Part shown: piece by piece, positions 45,323 through 53,787 of the stretch
Layout: each line of letters begins with the position of its first letter
How positions within the stretch are numbered: the first letter of the stretch is position 1
Notes under the pieces: model-generated
The model's database searches: none
Told to the model about the DNA's origin: nothing
Seen by the model: the letters and a program-made list of their open reading frames with translations, nothing else
Program-made: the position numbers and the translations under genes
Assembly (NCBI GenBank): GCA_900107365.1
Contig: FNPS01000002.1
Location: 62,001-126,000, forward strand
Origin: Flavobacterium aquidurense
Lineage (GTDB): Bacteria; Bacteroidota; Bacteroidia; Flavobacteriales; Flavobacteriaceae
Length of the DNA: 64,000 nt
Direction: 5' to 3'

Positions 45323-47836
45323 ATGATAAGAGTAATAGTAGTTGGAAACGGCATGGTTGGTTATAAATTTTGCGAAAAATTCATTGCAAAATCAGGACAG
45401 GAAAAGTATCAGATTACCGTTTTTGGTGAAGAGCCAAGACGTGCTTACGACCGTGTTCACTTAAGTGAATACTTTGGAGGCAAAACCGCAGATGACTTAT
45501 CAATGTCGACTAGTGAATGGTACGCAGAAAACAATATTATTCTAAACACTTCTGAGTTAATTACAGATATTAACAGAACAGAAAAAACAATACATACGCA
45601 TTTAGAAAAAACCCATACGTACGACTACTTAGTTCTTGCAACTGGATCTTCGGCATTTGTACCTCCAATTGACGGTGTTGAAAAAGAAGGTGTGTTTGTG
45701 TACAGAACCATCGAGGATTTGGATGCGATTATGGGGTACGCCAAAAAAATAAAACAAAAAGGTGCAACAGAAGCAGCCGTTTTAGGTGGTGGTCTATTAG
45801 GTCTAGAAGCTGCAAAAGCGGTTCGTGATTTAGGTCTTAATCCACACGTAGTGGAATTTGCTCCAAGACTGATGCCGAGACAATTGGACAAAGGTGCCAG
45901 CGACATGTTGCAGTCTAAAATTGAAGAATTAAATATTGGCATTCATTTAAACAAAGCCACACAATATATTGACGGTGCGGCATGCATAACGGGAATGATG
46001 TTTGCCAACGAAGAATTGTTAAAAGTTGATATGTTGGTTATATCTGCCGGAATTAAACCTCGCGACGAATTAGCCCGAGTTTCAGGATTGGAGGTTGGTT
46101 TACGAGGCGGCGTTGTGGTAAACAATCAGATGCAAACATCAGATCCTTCTATTTATGCGATTGGCGAGGTGGCTTTATACAATCAAAACATTTACGGACT
46201 TGTTGCTCCTGGTTACGAAATGGCCGATGTAGCTGCTGAGCAAATCTTAAATGGTTCTAAAACCATGAGAGAAACCATCGATATGTCGACACAATTGAAA
46301 CTAATTGGTGTTGAAGTTGCGAGTTTTGGTGATCCTTTTATCGAAAATGACGATGTAACGGCTATTATTTATGAGAATAAATTATCAGGCGTTTACAAAA
46401 GAATCAACGTTACTAAAGATTCTAAAACCTTATTAGGCGGAATTCTAGTTGGTGATTCAAGCGATTATAATTCACTTTTTCAGATTTACAGCAATGCTAT
46501 GGCTTTGCCTAAAAATCCTGAAGATTTGATTTTAGGATCAAGAGACGGTTCTGAAGGTTCAAGTTTAGGAAGCGTTTTAGACTTGCCGGATACTGCTGTA
46601 ATTTGTTCTTGCGAAAACGTAACAAAAGGTTCTATTTGCTGTTCGCTTTTAGACGAAACCTGCTCCAGTTTTTCAGATGTTGTAAAACATACCAAAGCAA
46701 CTTCAGGTTGTGGAGGCTGTAAACCAATGGTTTCTGATTTGGTAAAAGCCACTCAAAAATCACTTGGAAAAGAAGTAAAAGAGGTTATCTGCGAGCATTT
46801 TAATTATAACCGTCAGGAATTATTTGACTTAGTAAAAATCAATAAATACGAGAATTTCTATGATGTAATAGACCATCACGGAAAAGGTGACGGCTGTGAA
46901 GTTTGCAAACCAGTTGTAGCTTCGATTTTCTCCAGTATTTACAACGATACTGCCAACAAACACGTAACCACACAAGATACTAACGATAGATTTTTGGCGA
47001 ACATTCAACGAAACGGAACGTATTCTGTTGTACCAAGAGTTGCCGGTGGAGAAATTACGGCAGAGAAATTAATCGTTATCGGAGAAGTTGCTAAACAATT
47101 CGATTTATATACTAAAATTACGGGTGCTCAACGTGTTGATTTGTTTGGAGCTCATTTAAGTGACTTACCAAAAATTTGGAAAATCTTAATTGACAATGGT
47201 TTTGAAAGTGGTCACGCTTATGGCAAATCACTTCGTGCCGTAAAAAGCTGTGTCGGAAATGCCTGGTGTCGTTACGGAATGGACGACAGCGCCGGATTTG
47301 CAATCGAATTAGAAAACAGATACAAAGGAATCCGTTCTCCGCACAAATTAAAAGGTGGTGTTTCGGCCTGTATTCGCGAATGTGCCGAAGCCCGTGGAAA
47401 AGATTTTGGTTTAATTGCTGTTGAAGGCGGATGGAATTTATACATCGCCGGAAATGGTGGAGCGAACCCAAAACACGCTGTTTTATTAGCCGAAAAAATT
47501 GATAAAGAAACGGTTATCAAATATATGGATCGCTTTTTAATGTATTACATCCGCACGGCTGGTCCGCTGATTAGAACTTCTACCTGGCTGGAAAAACTGG
47601 ACGGAGGTTTAGAGTATTTGAAAGAAGTAATTATTGAAGATAGTTTAGGCCTTTGCGAAACCTTAGAAGCTGAAATGCAAACTTTAGTTAACACTTTCGA
47701 ATGCGAATGGAAACAAGTATTAGAAAAACCAAGATTATTAAAACGTTTCAACCATTTTGTAAACTCTGAGGAGAAAGATGACAATGTTGTTTTTGTTCCT
47801 TTAAGAGATCAAAAAGCGCCAAAAGCTTGGTCTTAA
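45323..47836 (+). CDS. nirB: NAD(P)H-dependent nitrite reductase, large subunit
   Basis: Reduces nitrite to ammonium in the cytoplasm. The 837 residues contain the domains in order: FAD/NAD(P)H domain ('VVGNGMVGYKFCEKF', 'AVLGGGLLGLEAAKAV'), BFD-type [2Fe-2S] domains ('CSCENVTKGSICC', 'SGCGGCKPMV', and 'GDGCEVCKPVV'), then the sirohaem and [4Fe-4S] domain with 'CVGNAWCRYG' and 'ACIRECAEARG', giving the four cluster cysteines. nirD follows after 285 bases. Regulated by the upstream boxes near AAGTA-N4-TACTT. Confidence 0.97.
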   Translation: MIRVIVVGNGMVGYKFCEKFIAKSGQEKYQITVFGEEPRRAYDRVHLSEYFGGKTADDLSMSTSEWYAENNIILNTSELITDINRTEKTIHTHLEKTHTYDYLVLATGSSAFVPPIDGVEKEGVFVYRTIEDLDAIMGYAKKIKQKGATEAAVLGGGLLGLEAAKAVRDLGLNPHVVEFAPRLMPRQLDKGASDMLQSKIEELNIGIHLNKATQYIDGAACITGMMFANEELLKVDMLVISAGIKPRDELARVSGLEVGLRGGVVVNNQMQTSDPSIYAIGEVALYNQNIYGLVAPGYEMADVAAEQILNGSKTMRETIDMSTQLKLIGVEVASFGDPFIENDDVTAIIYENKLSGVYKRINVTKDSKTLLGGILVGDSSDYNSLFQIYSNAMALPKNPEDLILGSRDGSEGSSLGSVLDLPDTAVICSCENVTKGSICCSLLDETCSSFSDVVKHTKATSGCGGCKPMVSDLVKATQKSLGKEVKEVICEHFNYNRQELFDLVKINKYENFYDVIDHHGKGDGCEVCKPVVASIFSSIYNDTANKHVTTQDTNDRFLANIQRNGTYSVVPRVAGGEITAEKLIVIGEVAKQFDLYTKITGAQRVDLFGAHLSDLPKIWKILIDNGFESGHAYGKSLRAVKSCVGNAWCRYGMDDSAGFAIELENRYKGIRSPHKLKGGVSACIRECAEARGKDFGLIAVEGGWNLYIAGNGGANPKHAVLLAEKIDKETVIKYMDRFLMYYIRTAGPLIRTSTWLEKLDGGLEYLKEVIIEDSLGLCETLEAEMQTLVNTFECEWKQVLEKPRLLKRFNHFVNSEEKDDNVVFVPLRDQKAPKAWS

Positions 47837-47851
47837 AACTTTATAAATAAA

Positions 47852-47993
47852 TTTTAAACACATAGAAACATAGCTCATTGAAATGAATAAAGGCGTTTCA
47901 CTTGCTTAAAAACACATAGCTATGTGTTAGAAACTAGTTTCTTTTGATTTCCTTTTCCAAAGACAAAAAACTATGTTTTCTATGTGTTTAAAA
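47852..47993. repeat. 142-bp intergenic palindromic element, copy B
   Basis: Same order of arms and nested palindromes as 38970-39111: TTTTAAACACATAGAAACAT, ACACATAGCTATGTGT, GAAACTAGTTTC, then the complementary outer arm. It separates nirB from nirD, which are usually adjacent. Non-coding. Confidence 0.88.
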
Positions 47994-48121
47994 ACAGCTC
48001 CAAAAAAAGAAAAAAAATATCACAAACGTTTGCTGTCCTCTTACCCTCTTTTTTACTGCGCCATCAAACTCTCTTGATTGTAAAAAGAGGGATAAGAAAC
48101 AGGAACAAAAAAATGCTCAAA

Positions 48122-48502
48122 ATGGAAGAAATCTTAAGTCAATACGAAACAGTACATCCAAACGATGCTACAATTTGGTTCAAAGCCGGAAAAGTAGAAG
48201 ATTTTCCAACCAATCGCGGAGGCTGTATCAAATATAAAAACAAGCAAATCGCGATTTTCAATTTTTCACGCCGCAACGAATGGTACGCTTGTCAAAATGC
48301 CTGTCCACACAAAATGGAAATGGTTTTGGCCAGAGGAATGACCGGATCTACAGATGATATTCCGAAAATTGCGTGTCCGATGCACAAAAAAACGTTTTCA
48401 TTGGTTGACGGTTCAAACCTGAATGGAGATGATGATTTAAAAATTGCAACGTATCCGATTAAAGTCGTTGAAGACGAAGTGTTTGTTGGGTTTATAGACT
48501 AG
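48122..48502 (+). CDS. nirD: Nitrite reductase small subunit, Rieske type
   Basis: Protein of 126 residues, partner of NirB. Unlike E. coli NirD it retains the full Rieske ligand set: 'CQNACPHKM' supplies Cys-x-His and 'IACPMHKKTF' supplies Cys-x2-His. A [2Fe-2S] cluster is therefore likely. Two in-frame ATGs (48113 and 48122) fit; the frame further upstream runs through the palindromic element and is not conserved-looking. It is separated from nirB by an intergenic repeat, and may have its own promoter. Confidence 0.9.
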   Translation: MEEILSQYETVHPNDATIWFKAGKVEDFPTNRGGCIKYKNKQIAIFNFSRRNEWYACQNACPHKMEMVLARGMTGSTDDIPKIACPMHKKTFSLVDGSNLNGDDDLKIATYPIKVVEDEVFVGFID

Positions 48503-48630
48503 AAAATTTGTAAAATGCAAAATGTAAACTGTAAAAAGTGAGACGTAAAAAGCCATAATAAAGAATTCACATTTCATATTTCACATCTAACGTCTTTCAT
48601 CTCACTTTCAATTTTCAACTTTAGACTTTT

Positions 48631-48651
48631 ATACTTATTTACGTATATTTG
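48631..48651 (+). promoter_or_regulatory. Promoter and box of the DUF4202 gene
   Basis: ATACT-TATT-TACGT (48631-48644) runs into the -7 element TATATTTG (48644-48651), with the shared T as at nirB and narK. The transcript would begin near 48658, which excludes the upstream TTG at 48649 as a start codon. Confidence 0.55.
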
Positions 48652-48672
48652 AAATCTATTATCCAACCAACA

Positions 48673-49257
48673 ATGACTACACCTTTTCAAAAAGCAACCG
48701 AATGGATTGATGCCGAAAACGCTCAGGATCCAAATATCGAAATCGATCAAAACAACGAATATCCTAAAGAATTACTCTATTCAAACAGGATGTACAAAAG
48801 GCTGATGCAATTTGAGCCTGAAGCTTCAGAAGAAGTTCAGATTGCCTCAAAAGCACAACACATTTGTCGATGGAAAGTCGCTCGCGAATCATACCCAATG
48901 GATCGTGTGGGCTATTTGAGATGGAGAGAAGAATTGAAAAAATTTCATGCTAAACTTACTGCCGAAATCTTAGAAAAAGCAGGATATAATCAAGATTTTA
49001 TTGACCGTGTTTCTTTTTTAATCGAAAAAAAATTACTTAAAAAAGATGCCGAAACACAACTGCTTGAAGATGTAATTTGTTTAGTCTTTTTAGAATATTA
49101 TTTAGATCCTTTTGTGCACAAACATGATGAGGAAAAACTAAAAAATATCATCAAAAAAACCTGGGATAAAATGTCGGACAAAGGACATCAGGAAGCTTTA
49201 AAGATTAATTATTCTGAAGAAAATTTAAACTTGATAAAAGCTTCTTTAGGATTGTAA
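48673..49257 (+). CDS. DUF4202 domain protein
   Basis: Helical protein of 194 residues matching DUF4202: 'FQKATEWIDAENAQDPN', 'ELLYSNRMYKRLMQFEP', 'IASKAQHICRWKVARESYPM', 'YLRWREELKKFHA' and 'DVICLVFLEYYLDPF'. The His-rich positions resemble HD-type metal sites but no catalytic set is confirmed. The gene sits between nirD and the nitrate kinase and has a promoter of the nitrate-regulon type, so a role in nitrogen metabolism is likely though unproven. Confidence 0.88.
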   Translation: MTTPFQKATEWIDAENAQDPNIEIDQNNEYPKELLYSNRMYKRLMQFEPEASEEVQIASKAQHICRWKVARESYPMDRVGYLRWREELKKFHAKLTAEILEKAGYNQDFIDRVSFLIEKKLLKKDAETQLLEDVICLVFLEYYLDPFVHKHDEEKLKNIIKKTWDKMSDKGHQEALKINYSEENLNLIKASLGL

Positions 49258-49319
49258 TTTATTATGAAATGAGCTGAAAGCGAATTCCATTTTCCGCTAA
49301 AGACAAATATTATCTTCGA

Positions 49320-51125
49320 ATGAAAAAAAGCAATCAGGAAACTGCAGATAAAATTACGTTCAAAAATTTACGCCGTCTGTATTTTTTTGCACTGTGGACT
49401 ATTGCTATAACTATAATTATAAGTCAGGTTTTAGTTCAATACAACTTAAAACAACAGCTTAGCGATTCTAAAATCATCAATATTTCCGGGAAGCAGAGAA
49501 TGCTGAGTCAGAAAATTGTAAAAGAAGTATTGATTTTACATTATGTTTCTGATACCACTTCTCAAAAACAAATTTCCCATCTAAAAAATGTTTTATCTCT
49601 TTGGAAAAACAACCAAAATTCACTCGAAAATGGAAGTGATAGCCTGGCTTTTCCGAAAGAAAAAAGCGAAACGCTAGATAAATTATACCTTGAAATAAAA
49701 CCTAGTTTCAACAATATTGTAGAAACGACCGATTTGTTTCTGCTGAATTTAGAGCAAAAAAGCAACTTAGCAACGAATCAAAAACTGGTTGAAACCATTC
49801 TGAAAAACGAAGGTCTTTTTCTTTCGAAAATGAATCAGATTGTGAGTCAGTATGATCTGGAAGCACACGAAAAAGTAACAGAACAACGCCGAATCGAGTA
49901 TTGGATTTTTGCCTTTACCCTATTAGTCTTACTGCTGGAATTTTTCTTTATCTTCAAACCAACCAACAAAAAGATAGAACGACTTATTGCCAAACTTTTA
50001 TCTTCTGAAAAGAAAGCTTTAAAACTCGCATACGACACCGAGATTATCAGCGAAATAAAGGAAAACTCCGTAAAAGAATTAAAATCGCTGAATTATGCGA
50101 TGGAAAATACGCTGCTCTATTGCCGGATTGCGCCTGATGGTTCCATTATTCATATTGGTGAAAAATTCGCCAAACTTTTAAATTACACTAAGTTTTCTTC
50201 CAACAAAAAATTCTCTGAAGTTTTAACCACTGACGAAAAAGAGCAATTAAATATTGACCGCATTATTTTCGAAAAACAGCGCAGTGGCTGGCAGGGTGAA
50301 ATTAATATTATCAACAAAGAAGCACAAAATATCTGGCTGGATCTTTCAATGGTTCCGGTTACCATAAAAAAAGATGAACTAGAACTTCTAATTATTTGTT
50401 TCAATATTACAGAACGCAAAAAAGCACAGCGTGAAGTAGAACGGCTAAACATCGAAAACAGTACCGAAAAAATCAATCAGCAAAAGGTTATTTCGAGTAA
50501 AATTGTTGAGAATCAGGAAAACGAACAAAACCGAATTGCCAAAGAAATTCACGACGGAATTGGCCAAATGTTAACTGGTTTGAAATTCAGTTTAGAAAGT
50601 ATCAATTTGGATGACAAGGAAAAATCGGCTCAAAAAATTGAATATTTAAAGAAATTATCTCTTGATATTATCAAGGGAGTCCGCACCGCAACTTTCAATT
50701 TAATGCCTCCGGAATTAAGCGATCACGGTATTGTTTCATCACTGGCAAAACTGACTCAGGAACTTTCTAAACTGACAGGAAAAGAAATTCTATTCTATAA
50801 CAAAACCGATTTTAGCCAGCGTTTAGATTCTTTAATCGAAATCAATATTTATCGCCTTACCCAGGAAGCCATCAATAATGCCATTAAATACGCTGAATCA
50901 TCGCATATTATTGTTCAGCTTTCGCACAGCAATACTTTACTTAGCATTATTGTAGATGACAACGGTAAAGGTTTTGATGTAGCTGCTGTTGATAAGAAAC
51001 GTAACAGTGAATCCGGAATGGGAATGTTATTTATGCAGGAAAGAATCCAATACATTAACGGACGCGTTTTCTTTAAATCAATTCCTGGTGAAGGGACTAG
51101 GATTACTTTTAATATACCAATTTGA
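49320..51125 (+). CDS. NarX/NarQ-like sensor histidine kinase
   Basis: Inner-membrane kinase of 601 residues. Helix 1 at about 18-41 is followed by a periplasmic PilJ/NarX-type four-helix sensor beginning 'NISGKQRMLSQKIV' (compare the nitrate-binding P-box), and helix 2 lies at about 195-213. Then come a PAS domain (about 255-370, 'IHIGEKFAKLLNYTKF', 'IICFNITERKKAQRE') and a HisKA_3 domain with His411 in 'RIAKEIHDGIGQM'. The HATPase domain carries 'AINNAIKYAESS', 'VDDNGKGFD' and 'SGMGMLFMQERI'. It probably senses nitrate or nitrite and phosphorylates the NarL-like regulator 334 bases downstream. Confidence 0.93.
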   Translation: MKKSNQETADKITFKNLRRLYFFALWTIAITIIISQVLVQYNLKQQLSDSKIINISGKQRMLSQKIVKEVLILHYVSDTTSQKQISHLKNVLSLWKNNQNSLENGSDSLAFPKEKSETLDKLYLEIKPSFNNIVETTDLFLLNLEQKSNLATNQKLVETILKNEGLFLSKMNQIVSQYDLEAHEKVTEQRRIEYWIFAFTLLVLLLEFFFIFKPTNKKIERLIAKLLSSEKKALKLAYDTEIISEIKENSVKELKSLNYAMENTLLYCRIAPDGSIIHIGEKFAKLLNYTKFSSNKKFSEVLTTDEKEQLNIDRIIFEKQRSGWQGEINIINKEAQNIWLDLSMVPVTIKKDELELLIICFNITERKKAQREVERLNIENSTEKINQQKVISSKIVENQENEQNRIAKEIHDGIGQMLTGLKFSLESINLDDKEKSAQKIEYLKKLSLDIIKGVRTATFNLMPPELSDHGIVSSLAKLTQELSKLTGKEILFYNKTDFSQRLDSLIEINIYRLTQEAINNAIKYAESSHIIVQLSHSNTLLSIIVDDNGKGFDVAAVDKKRNSESGMGMLFMQERIQYINGRVFFKSIPGEGTRITFNIPI

Positions 51126-51395
51126 ATAATTAGATAATTTGTCAATTAGATAATTAGATAATTTTCCGTTGTATATATCAATGACACGCGAAACTCCGCA
51201 ATCAAAATCTCCAATCTTTGTCGATCCACGAGTGTGATCTCTCCTTCGTCGAGATGACAAGTTTGCGCAAAAAAATAACCAAATAACAAAGTTGTTTGCA
51301 CATTATCTAATTATCTAATTGCCACATTATCTAATTAAACAATTCTCACATTATCTAATTATCTAATTGGCACATTATCTAATCTAAAAAATTAC
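51126..51395. repeat. AATTAGATAATT repeats and inverted arms
   Basis: Left part (51126-51170) holds three TTAGATAATT-type units. The right part (51296-51385) holds several 'ATTATCTAATTATCTAATTG' units in opposite orientation, joined by a middle element with TCTCCTTCGTCGAGATGAC. The same phrase recurs at 62628-62658. This separates the kinase gene from its regulator gene; it is non-coding. Confidence 0.8.
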
Positions 51396-51459
51396 GTATA
51401 TTAGCATCTTCTTTATAGATGAATATACGTAAAAATTCAGAATCAAAATTAAGTAAAAT

Positions 51460-52119
51460 ATGAGTGCTACTATTCGAGTTGTCCTGGCAGATGATCATGT
51501 ATTTGTAAGAGATGGAATAAAATCTTTACTGGAAAACGAAGCAAACATTGAGGTTGTGGGCGAAGCTATTGATGGAGCCGACGCTCTTGAAGTGGTTGCG
51601 GACAGTAAACCCGATTTACTTATAGTAGATATTCGTATGCCGAACTTAACCGGTATCGAGGTAGTAGAAAAACTTAGAAGCGAGAATAATGACGTAAAAA
51701 TCATTATGCTTTCTATGCACGAATCTGAAGAATACGTATTGAAATCGATTAAAGCCGGAGCCGATGGTTATCTATTGAAAGGTTCCAGTAAAGAAGAATT
51801 CTTAAAAGCCCTTCATACTGTTGCTGCTGGTGGAAAATATTTCAGTGGAGATATTTCCTCTATACTTATTGGACAATTGACAAACTCTTCTGCTTCATTA
51901 GAACCTAAACAAAACTTAGGGGAGGAAATGATGATTACCAAACGAGAAAAAGAAATCCTGACGCTTTTATTATCCGGAAAAGGAAACAAAGAAATTGCTG
52001 AAGCGCTTGATATCAGTAAGCGTACTGCCGAAGTGCACCGTTTTAACCTGATGAAAAAGCTGAAAGTAAAAAATCTAATGGAACTTTCGAATAAAGCGAC
52101 GGAGTATTCTTTATTATAA
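51460..52119 (+). CDS. NarL/FixJ family response regulator
   Basis: Protein of 219 residues. The receiver domain has the acidic pair Asp11/Asp12, phospho-acceptor Asp57 in 'LLIVDIRMPNLTG', Ser/Thr in 'IIMLSMHES' and Lys in 'GYLLKGSSKEEF'. A LuxR-type HTH follows, 'MITKREKEILTLLLSGKGNK' then 'EIAEALDISKRTAEVHRFN'. It is the cognate of the NarX-like kinase just upstream. Two TACGTA-containing sites lie ahead (51393-51398 and 51425-51430), consistent with membership in the same regulon. Confidence 0.93.
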   Translation: MSATIRVVLADDHVFVRDGIKSLLENEANIEVVGEAIDGADALEVVADSKPDLLIVDIRMPNLTGIEVVEKLRSENNDVKIIMLSMHESEEYVLKSIKAGADGYLLKGSSKEEFLKALHTVAAGGKYFSGDISSILIGQLTNSSASLEPKQNLGEEMMITKREKEILTLLLSGKGNKEIAEALDISKRTAEVHRFNLMKKLKVKNLMELSNKATEYSLL

Positions 52120-52124
52120 AAAAC

Positions 52125-52199
52125 TACGTATAATTACGTAATTATTTCTCAAAAACTGCGTTTTCGCAGTTTTTAACTACGTTATAGTACTTATTTTTG
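52125..52199 (+). promoter_or_regulatory. narK promoter with two nitrate-regulon boxes
   Basis: Upstream box TACGTA-TAAT-TACGTA at 52125-52140, a perfect palindrome. Downstream box ACGTT-ATAG-TACTT at 52179-52192, whose last T starts the -7 element TTATTTTTG (TAnnTTTG at 52192-52199). Between them ACTGCG-TTTT-CGCAGT at 52155-52170 could act as the terminator of the narL gene. Confidence 0.65.
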
Positions 52200-52217
52200 T
52201 TAAAAAATATAAGTGCT

Positions 52218-53696
52218 ATGGAAAATACAAACTCACTCTCGCAATCACACAAAATTTTAATTTTAAATACCCTGGCTTTCACCGTGTGTTTCGCCTGTTG
52301 GACTTTAAATGGTGTCTTAGTAACCTTTTTAGTAGATAATGGTATTTTTCACTGGAGCGTTGTTCAGGTTGGTTGGCTGCTTGGCATTCCGATTCTGACC
52401 GGATCAATTATGCGTTTGCCAATTGGTATTTTGACTGATAAATTTGGTGGAAAATATGTTTTTTCACTGTTACTGCTACTCTGCTCGATTCCGTTATTTT
52501 TATTGCCTCTTGCAGACAGTTTTATAACATTCGCCTTATTGAGTTTTTTATTCGGAATGGTCGGTACGAGTTTTGCTGTCGGAATTGGATATACTTCGAT
52601 TTGGTATCCAAAAGAATGGCAGGGACGTGCTTTAGGAATCTTCGGAATGGGAAATGCCGGAGCTGCAATCACTACCTTTTTAGCACCTTCTTTATTAAAT
52701 CATTTCTCGATAGAAGATCCGCAAAACGGCTGGAAAATATTGCCTGTAATTTATGGTATAGCCTTGGTTGTAATTGGAATCGCCTTTTTAATTTTCGCTA
52801 AAAACAAAAAAATAGAAAACAATACCAAAAGTGTTTCACAAATGCTGCAATCTCTTAAATGTGCACGAGTTTGGCGTTTTGGAGCGTATTACTTTTTAGT
52901 TTTCGGATGTTTCGTGGCTTACTCACAATGGTTATTGCCGAATTTCATGAACGTGTATCAAACGAGTTTGGTAATGGGTGGATTATTTGCAACGCTTTTC
53001 AGTTTGCCTTCTGGTGTAATCAGGGCTTTTGGTGGTTATTTATCAGATAAATTCGGAGCCAGAAAAGTGATGTATTGGGTTTTAAGTTCTTCTGTTGTTT
53101 TAAGCGCTTTATTAATGGTTCCGAAAATGGAAATCACAACAACAGGCCCGGGCGTTTTGGCTACCAAAAAAGGAACAATCACGCAAGTTTCAAATGACAA
53201 AATTAAAGTTGGCGATACTGATTTTGCTGTTGCTCAGAAAAAAGAAACTGATGTTGAAAATGCCATTTTCCCAACTAAAACTTCCTGGCAGCAAGTTGTA
53301 GTACAACAAAACCAAACAGTGAAGAAAAAAGAATTGCTGGCCAAAGGAATCACCGTAATTAAATTTGATGCCAATATGTGGGTTTTTCTGGTTTTGGTTA
53401 TTCTAATCGGGATTTCCTGGGGAATTGGAAAAGCCGCGGTCTACAAACATATTCCCGAATATTTCCCAACAGAAGTGGGTGTTGTTGGTGGAATGGTTGG
53501 AATGATTGGTGGACTAGGCGGTTTCTTTGGCCCGATTATCTTTGGATACCTGTTAACGGCAACCGGAATCTGGTCTAGTTCATGGATCTTTATCCTTGTA
53601 TTTTCCGCTCTTTGTTTGATTTGGATGCATTATACCATCACTAAAATTATGAACGAAAAACAACCTGTTTTATCCCGTGTTATTGACCGTAATTAG
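52218..53696 (+). CDS. narK: NarK-type nitrate/nitrite MFS transporter with inserted periplasmic domain
   Basis: MFS transporter of 492 residues with twelve helices and the nitrate signatures 'GIFGMGNAGAAITTFLAP' (helix 5) and 'GGMVGMIGGLGGFFGPI' (helix 11). Between helices 9 and 10 (residues about 306-386) it has an extra domain of about 80 residues that should lie in the periplasm. 'GTITQVSNDKIKVGDTDFAV' and 'VVVQQNQTVKKKELLAKG' in it look like a barrel-sandwich (lipoyl-like) fold without an obvious modification Lys. The ATG at 52218 is chosen. It imports nitrate or exports nitrite for the adjacent reductases. Confidence 0.92.
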   Translation: MENTNSLSQSHKILILNTLAFTVCFACWTLNGVLVTFLVDNGIFHWSVVQVGWLLGIPILTGSIMRLPIGILTDKFGGKYVFSLLLLLCSIPLFLLPLADSFITFALLSFLFGMVGTSFAVGIGYTSIWYPKEWQGRALGIFGMGNAGAAITTFLAPSLLNHFSIEDPQNGWKILPVIYGIALVVIGIAFLIFAKNKKIENNTKSVSQMLQSLKCARVWRFGAYYFLVFGCFVAYSQWLLPNFMNVYQTSLVMGGLFATLFSLPSGVIRAFGGYLSDKFGARKVMYWVLSSSVVLSALLMVPKMEITTTGPGVLATKKGTITQVSNDKIKVGDTDFAVAQKKETDVENAIFPTKTSWQQVVVQQNQTVKKKELLAKGITVIKFDANMWVFLVLVILIGISWGIGKAAVYKHIPEYFPTEVGVVGGMVGMIGGLGGFFGPIIFGYLLTATGIWSSSWIFILVFSALCLIWMHYTITKIMNEKQPVLSRVIDRN

Positions 53697-53787
53697 CCTC
53701 TTATCGCCTCTTAAAAACATGATATTTATCAGTTAAAAAGTAATCCTATTCTTATAATATTGCGACTTATTTTTAATAAATCACAAT

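Noticed and set aside
47984..48112. Longer start for nirD
   Set aside because: The extension starts inside the palindromic element and has no Rieske-domain features.
51126..51395. Replication origin or partition site from AT-rich iterated repeats
   Set aside because: There are no DnaA boxes, dnaA, repA or par genes nearby, and the same phrases occur in other gaps (62628).
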